From: Yponomeuta sedellus
Taxonomy: Eukaryota; Arthropoda; Insecta; Lepidoptera; Yponomeutidae
Length of the DNA stretch: 64,000 bases
Assembly (NCBI GenBank): GCA_934045075.1
Contig: OW203726.1
Span: 8,330,860 to 8,394,859, forward strand
Direction: 5' to 3'
Both the position numbers and the translations under genes were made by a program. The notes beneath the pieces are model-generated. The model was not told where the DNA came from. It made no database searches and was given only the letters and a program-made list of their open reading frames with translations. Shown here piece after piece: positions 22,957 through 33,889 of this stretch. The stretch's first letter is position 1; the number at the start of each line of letters is the position of its first letter.

Positions 22957-23321
22957 GCGCTGGGGGCCTAGTCGAACTGAGTGATTGGAATAAGTCACTT
23001 GAGTTAAGCAACAACAGGGGCGGTCAGGCGCAGGATGAGTGACCGTCCCGCGACTACCGCTAGTGGCATTTTACCGAGCTCTTCCGTGCTTCGCAAGTTA
23101 ACCCGTTGGTGCCGGCTGTCATGTCATGTCAGTCGTTAAACCATGTCAGAGGCCTGATGGACGGCTTGATAATTTCTGATAGTAAGGCCCGCCGCTGTCT
23201 TACAAATCTCCACCAACCCGGACTTGTCCTCCGAGGTGGAGTATGGCCCAACCTTCCTGCGATGCGATGCAGGAAGAGACCCATGCCCCAGCAGTGGGGA
23301 CATACAAGGGTTGATATCGAA
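22957..23321 (+). mobile_element. 5S-like SINE, near full length
   Basis: The head carries GAGTTAAGCAAC (23001-23012, matching the 5S A box) and GGATGAGTGACCG (23033-23045, matching the C box), with 20 nt between them as in 5S rRNA. The body and the 3' part (AGCAGTGGGGACATACAAGG) are present. Flanks ACCAAAGTCGGC and ACCAAAATCAGC look like a diverged TSD. Confidence 0.85.
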
Positions 23322-24209
23322 TAACCAAAATCAGCAGAGGTCTTTGTCCGGCTGTCGATAGCGGGACGCGGGATAGTGGTGCTCACACTCTTGAATCTAA
23401 CACTTCCTCATAGGGTCCAGCCTGAACTCACTCCAAAAAGCATGTTTTCTGACAGATCGTGAAACGTGCTCACCCCCGAAACCTTAATAACGTTTACGTT
23501 ACCCACAAAAATGGAATAAAGTGACACGTGAGTGTTCCCACTTCGGAAATGGTGGCTGTAGTAGAGCCTTCAACGCGTCGGGTTGGCCCGTAACGCCGAG
23601 CCCTATATCCGCCGCGAAATGGAACGTGATTCCTTTTCCAATATGGCAGACAGGACCCCCCCTATTTGGTCTATTTTCATCTCACCGCGCCGCAGTCTTA
23701 TAGCAGCGGTAATTTATACCAGTATCGACAGCATTTTGTCTTATTTTCTTACGCGTTAGGTCTCAAACGTAATTCAATTTTGATGGAAGGGTGCTAAAAG
23801 GCAGCGAATGTGGTCGCACATTCTCTGCCAAATATGGCTGTATCACTCGCCTGAGAGGACATGAACGTCACTGTCGGGATCTGACTATATCCCATTCGCT
23901 GTGGCCGAATACTTTCTGCATCGATAAGATTAACACGTAATCTATAAATATTTCTAGGAGAAGTAATATTTGCGTCTTCCGTTTTCCTTTAAACATGAAG
24001 CTGGTTTAATTTATCAACACTGAAGAAACTAGGGCTTGTGTAATTGCAATAACACGTTTGTTTACAATATGCTACATTACTCATCGACTGTCTCAACTAG
24101 CAATTCATAAATCACGCTATTTTTCGATACAGCTTATTTGATTGCAGAGCTCTTAGTGTAAGTTTATGATTTATGTATAGAATCAAATGATATTTTTTGG
24201 TGTCTGTGT
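23322..24209. other. Unassigned DNA
   Basis: Nothing recognised. Confidence 0.45.
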
Positions 24210-24220
24210 TATGTCACTCT

Positions 24221-24767
24221 TTATACTATTGTTATTTTTAACCCGTGCTAAGTACATTTTTTAAAACCTATTTAGAGGCTAAAAATTCCACCCATGCCGG
24301 GATTCGAACCCGCGACCTCTGGCTATCCGTGCCAGCGCTCTTTCCAACTGAGCTAATGGGCGACTCACCGGCATCAGTGAAATTTCGAACCTCTTTACAC
24401 TATTCTCTGTATTACGTACAGGCAGCGACATCTGGCTGAAGTAAATTGCATCACTTACAGCCCCGAGTACCTACTTCGCAATTAGGTTTTTACATCGGAA
24501 TGATATCGCTGTACCCACATGATTATACTATTTTTATTTTTAATGCACTAACCCGTGCTAAGGACAATTTTAAAAACCTATTTAGAGGCTAAAAATTCCA
24601 ACCATATCCCGGCATGGGTGGAATTTTTAAGCGATATCATTCCGATGTAAAAACCTAACTGCAAAGTCGCCCATTAGCTCAGTTGGAAAAAGCCCTGGCA
24701 CGGATCGCCAGAGGTCGCGGGTTCGAATCCCGGCATGGTTGGAATTTTTAGCCTCTAAATAGGTTTT
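24221..24767. mobile_element. Composite of inverted family C SINE copies
   Basis: A minus-oriented copy (24222-24411, tRNA part about 24295-24365), a minus-oriented tail fragment (24524-24598) and a plus-oriented copy (tRNA part 24666-24740) lie together. Inverted leader segments at 24472-24506 and 24631-24662 pair with each other. The whole block is bounded by TATGTCACTCT at 24210-24220 and 24768-24778, which suggests one insertion event or nested events within one TSD. Confidence 0.7.
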
Positions 24768-24779
24768 TATGTCACTCTA

Positions 24780-25660
24780 TTAAAGTACAGTTTTGCGAGA
24801 GCAAACATTTTCGGTATGGGAACGTAGCTGAATAATTTTGAAAAGTATGTTTCGCATCTTTTACCGTCGCATGTCGATAAAATAGGACACACACAAAGTT
24901 ATTTACGTTAACAATGCATGAGAAAATTTGCAGCTGTCCAACGCTTTTGTTGGGAATGGAACTTTAATAAACTGTTTATGTTTTTAAACTGTCTTCATAG
25001 CCGCCAAAACTCATTGCCTCAAGATTCAAGACTGTACGAAGAATTAATTTACTCTAAAATAGAGATTTCCAACTATAACTTATCATTTTGAAAATAGTTA
25101 AATAAATAAACGGTTCTTGTACTTGTTAGGTTCATTTTATAGTTTAAGGGTAATGACTAACATGTCCTTAACATTGGTACTTTTAAGTTAAACATGTATT
25201 CTATTAACTTTAACATTAGTAGTAGGGTACCGAACACGGATCCTCTGTAGGGTCTGAAAACAATCAGGACGCTATCAAGCCTTGAAATTTTTGAGAAATT
25301 ATGAAACATCTTTTAGGATACTCTTCTGTTGATTTTGTTATACAGTTACAAAGCGCGGTTAGAAATTCACACTTTTGCAGTGTAATAATTTATGAAAAAT
25401 TTTTTTAAACATTTCTAAACGGAGATAAAGCCGCTTTATTAACTGAATTCCTATTATAAACCGGGTTTATCTCGCTTAAGAATGCTTTAGTGAGTTCGAT
25501 TTTCTGTAAAGAGCTTTAAGCTTTTTTCTCAGTGGAAACTATCTATTTTAAAACTGTTTATTATTTTTTACCGAAAAAATAATTATAGAGTCGGATGCAT
25601 GTATCAATAATAATAACTAAACAGTTTACCCAATTAGCAATTTCTATCACTGAGGTATGT
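24780..25660. other. Unassigned AT-rich DNA
   Basis: No gene or clear repeat seen. Confidence 0.45.
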
Positions 25661-25669
25661 AAACACATT

Positions 25670-25775
25670 CGACACCCAAGTTTCCTCACGATGTCTTCCT
25701 TCACAGTTGGCAAGTCGTATTGCTACTGTAACTTATGTAACAAACGTATGTAACTTAGGAAATAATCTGTCATAG
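25670..25775 (-). mobile_element. Family A SINE body fragment
   Basis: GTTTCCTCACGATGTCTTCC and GTATTGCTACTGTAACTTAT match the body of family A as at 9103-9150 and 13715-13765. Confidence 0.6.
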
Positions 25776-25852
25776 CCGAAAGAAATTACATATTTTTAAA
25801 GTTAGAGTCACCCAACTTTTAAGAAATAAGAGTTTTGATACAATAAACGAGT

Positions 25853-25991
25853 TTTAAAAACCTATTCCGAGGCACGGATAGCCAGAGGTCGCGGGTTCGA
25901 ATCCCGGCATGGGTGGAATTTTTAGCCTCTAAATAGGTTTTTAAAATTGTCCTTAGCACGGGTTAGTGCATTAAAATTCAAAATAATATAA
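25853..25991 (+). mobile_element. Family C SINE, 5'-truncated, with 13-bp TSD
   Basis: Exact direct repeats ACAATAAACGAGT at 25840-25852 and 25992-26004 flank it. It contains the anticodon- and T-arm half (CACGGATAGCCAGAGGTCGC, GGGTTCGAATCCC) and the complete tail ending GTCCTTAGCACGGGTTAGTG. The first 14 nt (TTTAAAAACCTATT) are an inverted copy of part of its own tail at 25932-25945. Confidence 0.85.
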
Positions 25992-26559
25992 ACAATAAAC
26001 GAGTATTTTAATGATAATATAAGTTAAATTAATTTATGAAATACGAATAAATAATGTATGTTATTATAAATGATAATTTATAAAATTTCAACTGTAAATT
26101 AATAACATTGAGATTATAAGTTTTTTTATAGTCGCATGATAATTATAAGTACCTATGTAGGTACCTAAGAAATGTTGTAGTGGTGTACAGGGTTTTATGT
26201 AGAACATGAATTATTTATTACTATTATTACCACCTGTAGGTACATATGTGATAGGTAAAGAAGGAAACGATTATTTTTATAATTATCCACATATAAGTAC
26301 AAGAGTTAACTTATCTGATATGATTGATCAGTAATTAATCAAAATAGGTTGGTATTGTCTTTTCACAAAATAATTTACAATATGACAGGACATTGCTGTA
26401 ACAGTTCAAATCTACAGTACTTACGTACATTCTACCATTTGGGCCGTAGCAGTGTGTGATTATGACACAAAAACTATCGATTTATATTTTAACATTGGGT
26501 TTGATTCATGACAATCGAATAACAATTGAATAATCAACAGTGCGTTTACCCGGCCGCAA

Positions 26560-26720
26560 TTTGAGCTCAGCGTTTGATTCGCGTGCGCTTCGTGTGTTTT
26601 CCTTGCGTTCCATTTGCGCAAACTTATATAAGCGAAAGCAGCGCCGTTGTGCTCGTTTGCGCAAAATCGAACATGATTGCGCTGTGATGCACGTGTCGTG
26701 GTGAGAATATTCTATACCGA
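26560..26720 (+). promoter_or_regulatory. Possible core promoter-like patch
   Basis: A GC-richer island in AT-rich DNA with two perfect TTTGCGCAAA palindromes (near 26612-26621 and 26659-26668) flanking a TATA-like TTATATAAG (26623-26631). A donor-like G|GTGAGAA follows near 26700. No initiator consensus and no downstream coding sequence was found. This is suggestive only. Confidence 0.25.
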
Positions 26721-26864
26721 TAATGTTCAGGCAGGACGAGAACTTAACATTGAAAACATGTGATTTATATAAATTTAAATAATTTACTTAAGCTCCTAAA
26801 GTTAAAAAGTAAACGGAATTAAATGAACGAAAACATACTTTTATTTTAATTATAAGATCTCATT

Positions 26865-27240
26865 ATGCGGCTGCGCGCAAGGGATCTGCGTATGCGCACG
26901 TTCGATAGCGTGCTTGTTTGCACACCACATGTTCAATTATATGGGTGTGTTTGCGCAGTTAGCGAAGTTCACAATTGCACTCTATTGTTATCCAAATTAT
27001 TAGTTGTTCAAATCTATGAATTGTTAATCGACGAGCATGCACATTTTAATCGAGTCAGTCGACAATTTTTTTTCGAACAATTGCCCATCGCTAGGCCGTG
27101 TCACACATAGGTACGAGTACCTACATGATACATGGTGTCAAGCGCGGCCACAGTCCGGGTGTCCACAATTCATGTCGCGACCGCACCCGGGCCTGCGAAT
27201 GTCGGAGCCCGACATAATAGTTTGTATGACACGCGCATAA
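26865..27240. other. GC-richer unassigned stretch
   Basis: Open frames of 81 and 67 codons overlap here without any recognisable domain; they are probably chance in GC-richer sequence. Confidence 0.3.
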
Positions 27241-27440
27241 ATTACTGCTCTGTTTAAACACACAAACCAAATACTAAACGCCGCATTAACATGTGAGTTA
27301 TTAATGAGGAATGACTGCTGTCTGCTCCCTATGTCATTGTTAGTGAGTTTATTTAGTCCCATCTGAAATTTGGTAGTTTTTCACAAAGATATACGTTACA
27401 GAAAAACCTTTTAGACTCTAGTCAAAAACTATAGATATTA

Positions 27441-27516
27441 AAATTCTTTATTGCATAAAAATTTTGCACATAGGCGAGCTTTATGCTACTTAGCATTATC
27501 TACTAGCTAACCTAAG
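27441..27516 (-). mobile_element. Non-LTR 3' tail fragment
   Basis: TTCTTTATTGCATAAAAATT, ATAGGCGAGCTTTATGC and ATTATCTACTAGCTAACC are, inverted, the 'agctagtagataatgc..ggc..aataaag' tail of lepidopteran non-LTR elements. Confidence 0.55.
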
Positions 27517-27849
27517 TTTTGCAGACAAGATTAGCAACAATGAGTATTATTTCATCAAATATAATGCACAACAGAGCAAAGACTCGCCATCATCAACCTT
27601 CTGGTCTGATGACTGATGATATCAGAGTGTCTTTTTTAATAAAAATAATGAAAGAAGCCTTCGCGAACTACATACTCACTGAGCCTGTACGTCTGGCGCA
27701 CCCCGGTCAACAATCAGCAAGTCTTTTACGCTGATTGGCAAATCCTTTCAACACGCTAAGAAGAAGAATACAACTAATATGGACAAGATATTCATTGCAC
27801 AGGCACAGTCACGAAAACGCGAATTAACTCAACAAAACAACATACATAG

Positions 27850-27965
27850 ACTAATTCACACATGAGGCAATGGCAAGAGACCAGGGTTTGCCACATGCCA
27901 CGATTCTAACAAACCACTTTCGCTTTGTAACCATTCATAAAACACTACACACTCGACGCTAACAC
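27850..27965 (-). pseudogene. Non-LTR retrotransposon 3' coding end, fragment
   Basis: AAGAGACCAGGGTTTGCCAC, ATGCCACGATTCTAACA and CACTTTCGCTTTGTAACCAT correspond, inverted, to the end of the same RT family as at 1806-2560 (the region encoding VDEA..DRG.W). Heavily decayed. Confidence 0.6.
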
Positions 27966-28643
27966 ATCATAATATTCGTCCTTACCACCATATCCAACCA
28001 CCTCCGCTCGTCATTGAACGTCGGTTCGAACGTTCGCTCGTCACTCTAAACATAAGATGTTATCAGATTACCATTAAGCTTTACATAGAGTGAGCAGTGC
28101 GCAACGTATAATTTGTCAGGAAATCACGTTCGATTCGAGCTAGCAATTGGTATCTTCCCCGAATAACGAATATGCGGTCGGTATCCGTGTCACATTGGTC
28201 CCGATAACCGCTGTAATTCAAAGCAGCCACGGATGCCATTCCATTTCCACATTCCACGAATGCCGTGAAATTGTTATTCCGTTAAGAATGATCACAGATT
28301 AATTTCAGTAGATTACGTAGGTACCTACTTACGTACAGTCGAAAGCAACACGACCATACATTCTCGTCGCACGGTCAACAGTGGCATATCTGAGTATCGT
28401 GACCCCATTATCAGATCAGTTTGACGATATAATTATATATTTGATAATAAAAAAATAATTATTTGCATTTCTAATCCATTCGAAAGTTACATGTGAATTC
28501 AACCTGAATTCCTCATAGTTTTTGCATATTAACGACAGATACTTCCTTTTTTTTTATATACCATTCATAACAAATTCTGCAAAATTTTTATCTCATTACA
28601 TACCCATTATGGTGTCAGAACCCTTTAAAGGTAAGGCATAGAG

Positions 28644-28720
28644 CATACCCAAAAGATCGCAACGGGGACCTATTATTAAGTAGTCCAGTAATAGGTTCCC
28701 GTTGGAATCTTGTGGGTATG
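28644..28720. repeat. Fold-back, about 32-bp arms
   Basis: 28644-28675 is an imperfect inverted copy of 28689-28720 (CATACCC...CCTATTA against TAATAGG...GGGTATG), followed by GGAACCCTAAA. Probably a derivative of the 'agggttccg' repeat family. Confidence 0.6.
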
Positions 28721-28809
28721 GAACCCTAAATATCCTGTGGTGGGACTGATTTCAACAATCGGTGGATGTAAAATCAACCGAATGCTTGCCTGTTGGATCA
28801 AGTGGGAAA

Positions 28810-28885
28810 AGCAAATGGCAACATCATCATTATCAACATCATCCAACTGCTGTCCACTACTGGGTACAGTTCTTTCCCCAAATTC
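28810..28885 (-). mobile_element. RTE-like 3' tail fragment
   Basis: CATCATCATTATCAACATCA followed by CTGCTGTCCACTACTGGGTA resembles the minus-strand RTE tail at 4318. Confidence 0.5.
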
Positions 28886-28895
28886 TATGTCTCAC

Positions 28896-29203
28896 TGAAG
28901 CGCTCGTGGCCTAGGCGTACCGAGTGATTGGAATCAATCACTTGAGTTAAGCAACAACAGGCGCGGTAAGGTAAGATGGGTGACCGACCGACCGGCGACC
29001 GCCATTTTTCCGAGCGCTTCCGTTTTTCGCAAGGCACGTTAACGTTAAGCCCTTACTCTCTTCTCACAGTAAGGCCCGCCACTGTCTTACAATCCTCCAC
29101 CAACCCGGACTTGGCCTCCGTGGTGGAGTATGGCCTAAACTTCCTGCGATGCAGGAAGAGACCCGTGCCCCAGCAGTAGGGACATAAAAGGGTTGATAAC
29201 GAA
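28896..29203 (+). mobile_element. 5S-like SINE, near full length, with TSD
   Basis: Begins TGAAGCGCTCGTGGCCTAGG. The 5S-like region holds GAGTTAAGCAAC (28944-28955) and AGATGGGTGACCG (28974-28986). Part of the central body is deleted. The 3' part ends CAGCAGTAGGGACATAAAAG. Flanking direct repeats CTATGTYTCAC lie at 28885-28895 and 29204-29214, with one mismatch. Confidence 0.85.
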
Positions 29204-29214
29204 CTATGTTTCAC

Positions 29215-29850
29215 GGTCCCTTGCCAATAGCTTACACCGACTCAACTATATCGCCCGCCAATCGTGCTGCTGGTCTGCCCACTGACCTCGTCCTGTTCTC
29301 GGTTAAGTGGCCCCGAGTAGGCGTATTTCCGACAGAATAAAATCCCTTTACTACCGTAAAATGTGGCGAAACGACGCGAGTCGACGGGGCATAGCATGTC
29401 ACAGGCCGTCACTCCTAGCGAGAAGCAACACCCGAATTAAATTCCAGCTCCCGTCGCCAATGCGCCCACGTGCCAGCCTCCAGCGCGACTTTACGCGAAT
29501 TTAAGCCAGACGCCTGGAAGGATTTGCCGAAATTAGGTACATTATTTAAGACGGCGAGCATTAACTTACGGAGCGTTAAGTAAAACGTCGTACGGCTGAA
29601 ACAATTGCGGAGTGGAAAAGCGAGTTATGTCCGCAGTAAAGGGAGTGGACAGGCGAGTGCATTAAGATAAAGCGTGTTGGGCAGCAGCCAGCGTCTGGAG
29701 TGTTCAGCTAGTGCCAATGCCACGGCGTCTTGCCGCCCCGCCCCGCTGCCCGTCGAGCCTGTGAGCGGCTGTCCAAGTGTCCACTCTAACCCCCCGCGAC
29801 GACGCTGTTATCGCTATTATCGCTCTGAATTTCAGACTTTCTCTTCAATT
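29215..29850. other. Unassigned, locally GC-rich DNA
   Basis: The stretch 29680-29800 is CpG-rich (for example CTTGCCGCCCCGCCCCGCTG). Overlapping open frames end in low-complexity His-Thr translated from the CA repeat, so they are not credible genes. Confidence 0.4.
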
Positions 29851-29855
29851 TCTCT

Positions 29856-29905
29856 CACACACACACACACACATACACCCTCACACACACACACAGACAC
29901 ACCCT
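29856..29905. repeat. (CA)n microsatellite
   Basis: Two CA runs with short interruptions. Confidence 0.9.
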
Positions 29906-30129
29906 GACTCGCTAACATACACACACTGGCGCCCAAATATTTGCATGAATCATGTTAATTTTGCTTTTGATTACCTTGTTTTTAAATACCTAAGACCAGG
30001 TAACCGTTGCGTGCTCTGTGCTTCGTAAATAACATTAGTTTAAAAATATATTAGTCCGTAATTGGCCTATGTTTGGCCTACATTAATTTACTTCTTTTAT
30101 ATTGTTTTGTGCAGTGGGCTTTGATAAAT

Positions 30130-30290
30130 AAATAAAATAAAAATAAGATAGCTTCGCTATGACCGCAAAAAAGTTGCCGAAGTCCTAGTCCAGACTGTAA
30201 TCTATATTTGTGCAGAATTTCATCCAGATCCGATCAGCCGTTCTGACATGATTGCGCAATAAACGGCCATCCGAACTTTATAATAATAGG
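30130..30290. repeat. Dispersed lepidopteran repeat fragment
   Basis: GAATTTCATCCAGATCCGAT and CAGCCGTTCTGACATGATTG belong to a common moth/butterfly repeat ('ccgatc..cagccgttctgacgtgattg'). Called from recollection of such strings only. Confidence 0.45.
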
Positions 30291-30810
30291 ACGACTATAA
30301 AAGAAATCTTCCATTCATTAACTCACGCATGTATTGCGGACAAGTATGCAGATCCAAGGGATTGCCAGTTGCAACGATTTTATATACACATGTATGAGAT
30401 AAATACTAACAGTATCGATATTTGGCTGACCAATCAGCTAACACTACATAGGTCGACTCGGTAAACATAATCCACCCGCACGTACCCTTTGAGCCCAGAA
30501 AGTGATTTGTAGTACTATGAACTTTGTTATTAAGCATATCCAAACCTAAGGATTGAAATTTCTGGAAGCCAGACTGGAAGATGGACGAATGTTAATTAAA
30601 GCAGTAAGAGTAGACTGAGCTCCGTTAATTAATAAAATATCAGTTTCCACTCAGACCGGAGTCAGGTTAGTAAGTTTGCGCTTCAGACTTTGAAAATGCT
30701 TGAGTCTTGTGGAGTAGCTAGTTAATGAATAACCGAAAAATTTAATCCATTTTCATTAGGTATCTGAACAAAGTTCTATCGGCGCCGGTTTCTGCACTGA
30801 GAATTTAGAA

Positions 30811-30948
30811 TAGAATAGAAAACGTTTATTTGGTGCCATCACAATCAAAATAAGAACAATCATAGTTTAGCGTGTCCCAATTTACACGCTAAGCCATGAT
30901 TGCTTTTAATTTGATTGTGTTAATACCAAATAAACGTTTTCTATTCTA
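30811..30948. repeat. Fold-back element, about 64-bp arms
   Basis: 30811-30874 pairs with 30885-30948 around a 10-nt loop. The outer ~22 bp (TAGAATAGAAAACGTTTATT and the next bases) are perfect and inner parts have a few mismatches. It is a MITE-like hairpin. Confidence 0.8.
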
Positions 30949-31144
30949 CTTATCTTACTTACAACTTACAATAAACAGGTATTTATGGTGTCCTTTATAC
31001 TTACATAAGTATAAAGGGCACCAAAATTTCACCATAATTTAACCATTGTTTTAATGTGCTGCGTTAAATTGTGTTAATTATGCTGTAGGTACGGTTAACA
31101 CAATACAAACGAAAGAAAGATTAAGCTACAAAGTTACACTTTTT

Positions 31145-31435
31145 TTCTATAGTACCCATTAATATATGACCCATTGCAGGCTGAGAGAAGTGTATCTAAC
31201 TTCTCTCAGCGAGAAAGTATGGACTTAACTACTAAGTATGCGTAATGCTTACTTATTGGAAATTTAAAGTACCTATTAAGGTAGGTATGTGTGTCTTGAG
31301 TGTCTTGCAATCAGATTTCCTACAAAGTTAGCGAGTGGCATTGCTATTGCAATTCACAAATGTACGTAACTTACAAAACAAAATCATGCCGTAATTCGAA
31401 CCCACAAACTAATGAATGTGAGACCGGCGTTCAAA
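31145..31435 (-). mobile_element. tRNA-derived SINE (family A), diverged
   Basis: The tail is rearranged around GCTGAGAGAAGTGTATC. The body includes AGTGGCATTGCTATTGCAAT. The tRNA-like end contains ATCATGCCGTAATTCGAACC. Confidence 0.6.
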
Positions 31436-31707
31436 AATACTGACGATTAATCTAAAACTGGAATAACAGATAGAACAAATTTAGTACATATCTATTATAG
31501 ATATGAACTACTGTCACCAGATTTCGGAGTAAAGAGCGCAAAAGGTAGATGCCGAAGTATTTAGGTACTTAGTGAAGTTGTCAATTTATGCACCGGCGTT
31601 GCCGGTTCATTTCTATACTGCAAGAATTACTAGAATTATTGATAACAGAATTAGTGGCACATATTTCGATGTTCTGAAAATATCAAGGTTGGAAATATCG
31701 GCCACTT

Positions 31708-31880
31708 GCCACGATCTTAATCCCTGGTCTCTGTCTACTCCTCTGGGATAGAGGCGAGAGTTTATGTTATGTTAAACATCTCATAATTAGTGTACCTAAA
31801 TGACAAGCGATTTAATTCGTCGCTTTTAGTGATAAGGCCGCCGCCGTCGGTACTCTTGGAGCGTTATTTATGAAAACACT
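31708..31880 (+). mobile_element. Non-LTR 3' tail fragments, target of the 2.75-kb element
   Basis: CCCTGGTCTCTGTCTACTCC...GTTTATGTTATG (31711-31768) is the 3' end of the RT family at 1806. TTTTAGTGATAAGGCCGCCG (31826-31845) is another non-LTR tail, also found at 42492-42512. The 2.75-kb element inserted just beyond it. Confidence 0.6.
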
Positions 31881-32031
31881 CCATAAACCTCAGAACACAA
31901 AAATAAGGAGAAGTGCCTTGTGGGCGTGGCACTGTCGCCCAACGTTAGCCCATTTGGGCTAACCTCTGCGAAACTTTAAAATATGGCCCTCAATCGCTTC
32001 GCGCCAGCCGTCGTAGTAACATCTGAGAAAA

Positions 32032-32145
32032 ATGCCTAATTGCGCAGTGATTACTTGCAGAAATCGCTGTGATACATGCTATTCAAAAACAGGGGAGTGT
32101 CTTTTCACCGGTAAACCTATTTTACTCACTATATTTGTCTTATAA
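32032..32145 (+). pseudogene. THAP-like N-terminal fragment (tentative)
   Basis: A 37-codon frame begins MPNCAVITCRNRC. THAP zinc-finger domains usually start M-P-x-C-x(2-4)-C, and THAP domains occur at the N-terminus of P-element transposases. Here the first Cys pair (C4, C9) fits, but no downstream Cys/His pair was found. A donor-like G|GTAAAC at 32110/32111 could end a first exon; I could not join it to a second exon with THAP features. An identical frame lies at 59764-59877. Confidence 0.35.
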
Positions 32146-33164
32146 ACTACGAAAAATCATAATTATAATAATTTTATGTGCAATGTGCATCACATTACTA
32201 AGAACATAAATGGGACGTATTTATTACATTGTAGTTACTCCACTGCTGTTTCTATATAGGATTTTCGTGGAGGTTTGCTAACTAGGAAAAACCAGCCCGC
32301 AGTGAACCGTCACGCAAAACTGATCATTGTTCAATGCGATGTTTCGAGGTACGGCCGCATGTATTTGCCGCGAAATGTCAAATTCACCAGTAGGTCAGCT
32401 GGAGACATAGTGATGGGGTAGTACCTTTCTTTTCAGACTGATTAGGTATCGATATTATTGAGGCATTTATTTATAATCGTTCGTCCAAACTTCCAAAATT
32501 ACTAGAACCAATTATTGTAAGACTAGGTATCTAGTCTTATCGTCGACTATTGCCCGCGACTCTATCTGCGTAGACTTCAGCTTGCGTTGCTAAGGAAGCT
32601 TTTATTTTAGTAGAAGGATTTTGTCTTATAAAAACAGGCCTAGCTTCGATCATGTATTTCAAAAAGTTTCTAATAAAGATAAAGTAAAATACGAAACAAA
32701 AATGGATGAAAATACAGAGGGTATAACTGATTTCCTCTCAAATAAAGTACCATTTGCTCCATCTATTTTACAGAGAAGTGTTTCCAGATGCTAAAGTGGG
32801 GGAAAAAATATTTCCGTGGGCAGTTCCTACTTTGAAAATACCAGTAATAACGAGTTCCATAGGTTGAGGTACCAGTATATTTAAAATCACGATAAAATTT
32901 TACATGGTTTAGAATATTCAATTATCACTTTATTCTAATCTTCATTTCATATGGACGACGCATAACTCTCCAAAAGTAAGTGTTTCTAAAGAAACAAATC
33001 AGGTGATGTCGATGTGGTACTAAATCATAGTCTTATATATTTAATTTTTTATGAGCGTTATGTTATAAATGAAATTCGATTGTGTAATGAAAAACAAGTT
33101 AAATAAAGCATTTTCAGTATTTTAATAATTTATTTACCATTTTAAATCCGACAAGTTCTCGAAT

Positions 33165-33390
33165 GGAGACCACAATATGGTATGTCGGTACTTGCTTATA
33201 TGTCATATCGGCAAGTGCAGCGTCGGACGACAAGATGGAGAGAAGATCTCATCCTAGTCGAAGGAAAACGCTGGATGTAAGCCGCTTTCAACGATGTAAC
33301 TGGTCTTTTTGGAAATCCATGGAGGAGGCCTATGTCCAGCAGTGGATATCTTGTGGCTGAATGATGACGATAATGAAAATATTCTCTTTA
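33165..33390 (+). mobile_element. RTE-like 3' end nested in the 2.75-kb element
   Basis: The plus frame at 33163-33360 ends SFWKSMEEAYVQQWISCG and a stop, followed by ATGATGACGATAATG. The W.SMEEAYVQQW ending plus the ATGATG tail is typical of lepidopteran RTE elements. The same insert is in copy 2 (60898-61123), so it predates the spread of the larger element. Confidence 0.7.
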
Positions 33391-33889
33391 GGATTTTAGT
33401 CAGATGCTGATTTTATTTTTTAATCTATATATATGTTTCGAAAGTTTCATTGAAATTTTTTTTGACAAGCTTACAAAAGTTCTTCCTATTTACTGTATTT
33501 TTAATTAGGAAGTTACTTTATTTACAGGCCCATGATACATTTCAATCACAGCCATAAACATATTCTTTACTTAATCCTTATAATCCAAGCGTGGCTACTG
33601 ATTTCCAATATATCGCTGTTACTCAGACAAGTGGCAATTTGTTTAGAAAAATTGTAGTTTTTTGAGTTTATACATGTGTTTATTCTATTTTTATATAGCT
33701 GGGTGAATTATTTTCAGAGAATGAGAAAGTAATTGCTATCGTATAAATAGCTAACTTAAAAAGTCAGCACTTCATTCTTTCACCCAACAAAAACTGCTGT
33801 TAATTTACAGAGTCCTAACAGAGTTACCAATATTTAAAGCCAATTTGTAAATGGTAATGTAAGTGCATTTCACGTTACATTGGGATTCA

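Noticed and set aside
22990..23050. A genuine 5S rRNA gene
   Set aside because: Only the internal promoter region matches; the sequence beyond it is SINE body, and copies have TSDs.
24295..24365. Several near-identical tRNA-like cloverleaves (also at 16360, 24666, 39665) as tRNA genes
   Set aside because: All share the same non-tRNA tail and several have TSDs. The anticodon loop lacks T33 and the acceptor stem is imperfect.
29674..29907. 77-codon frame ending in His-Thr repeats
   Set aside because: The repeat is translation of a CA microsatellite; no other coding signal.
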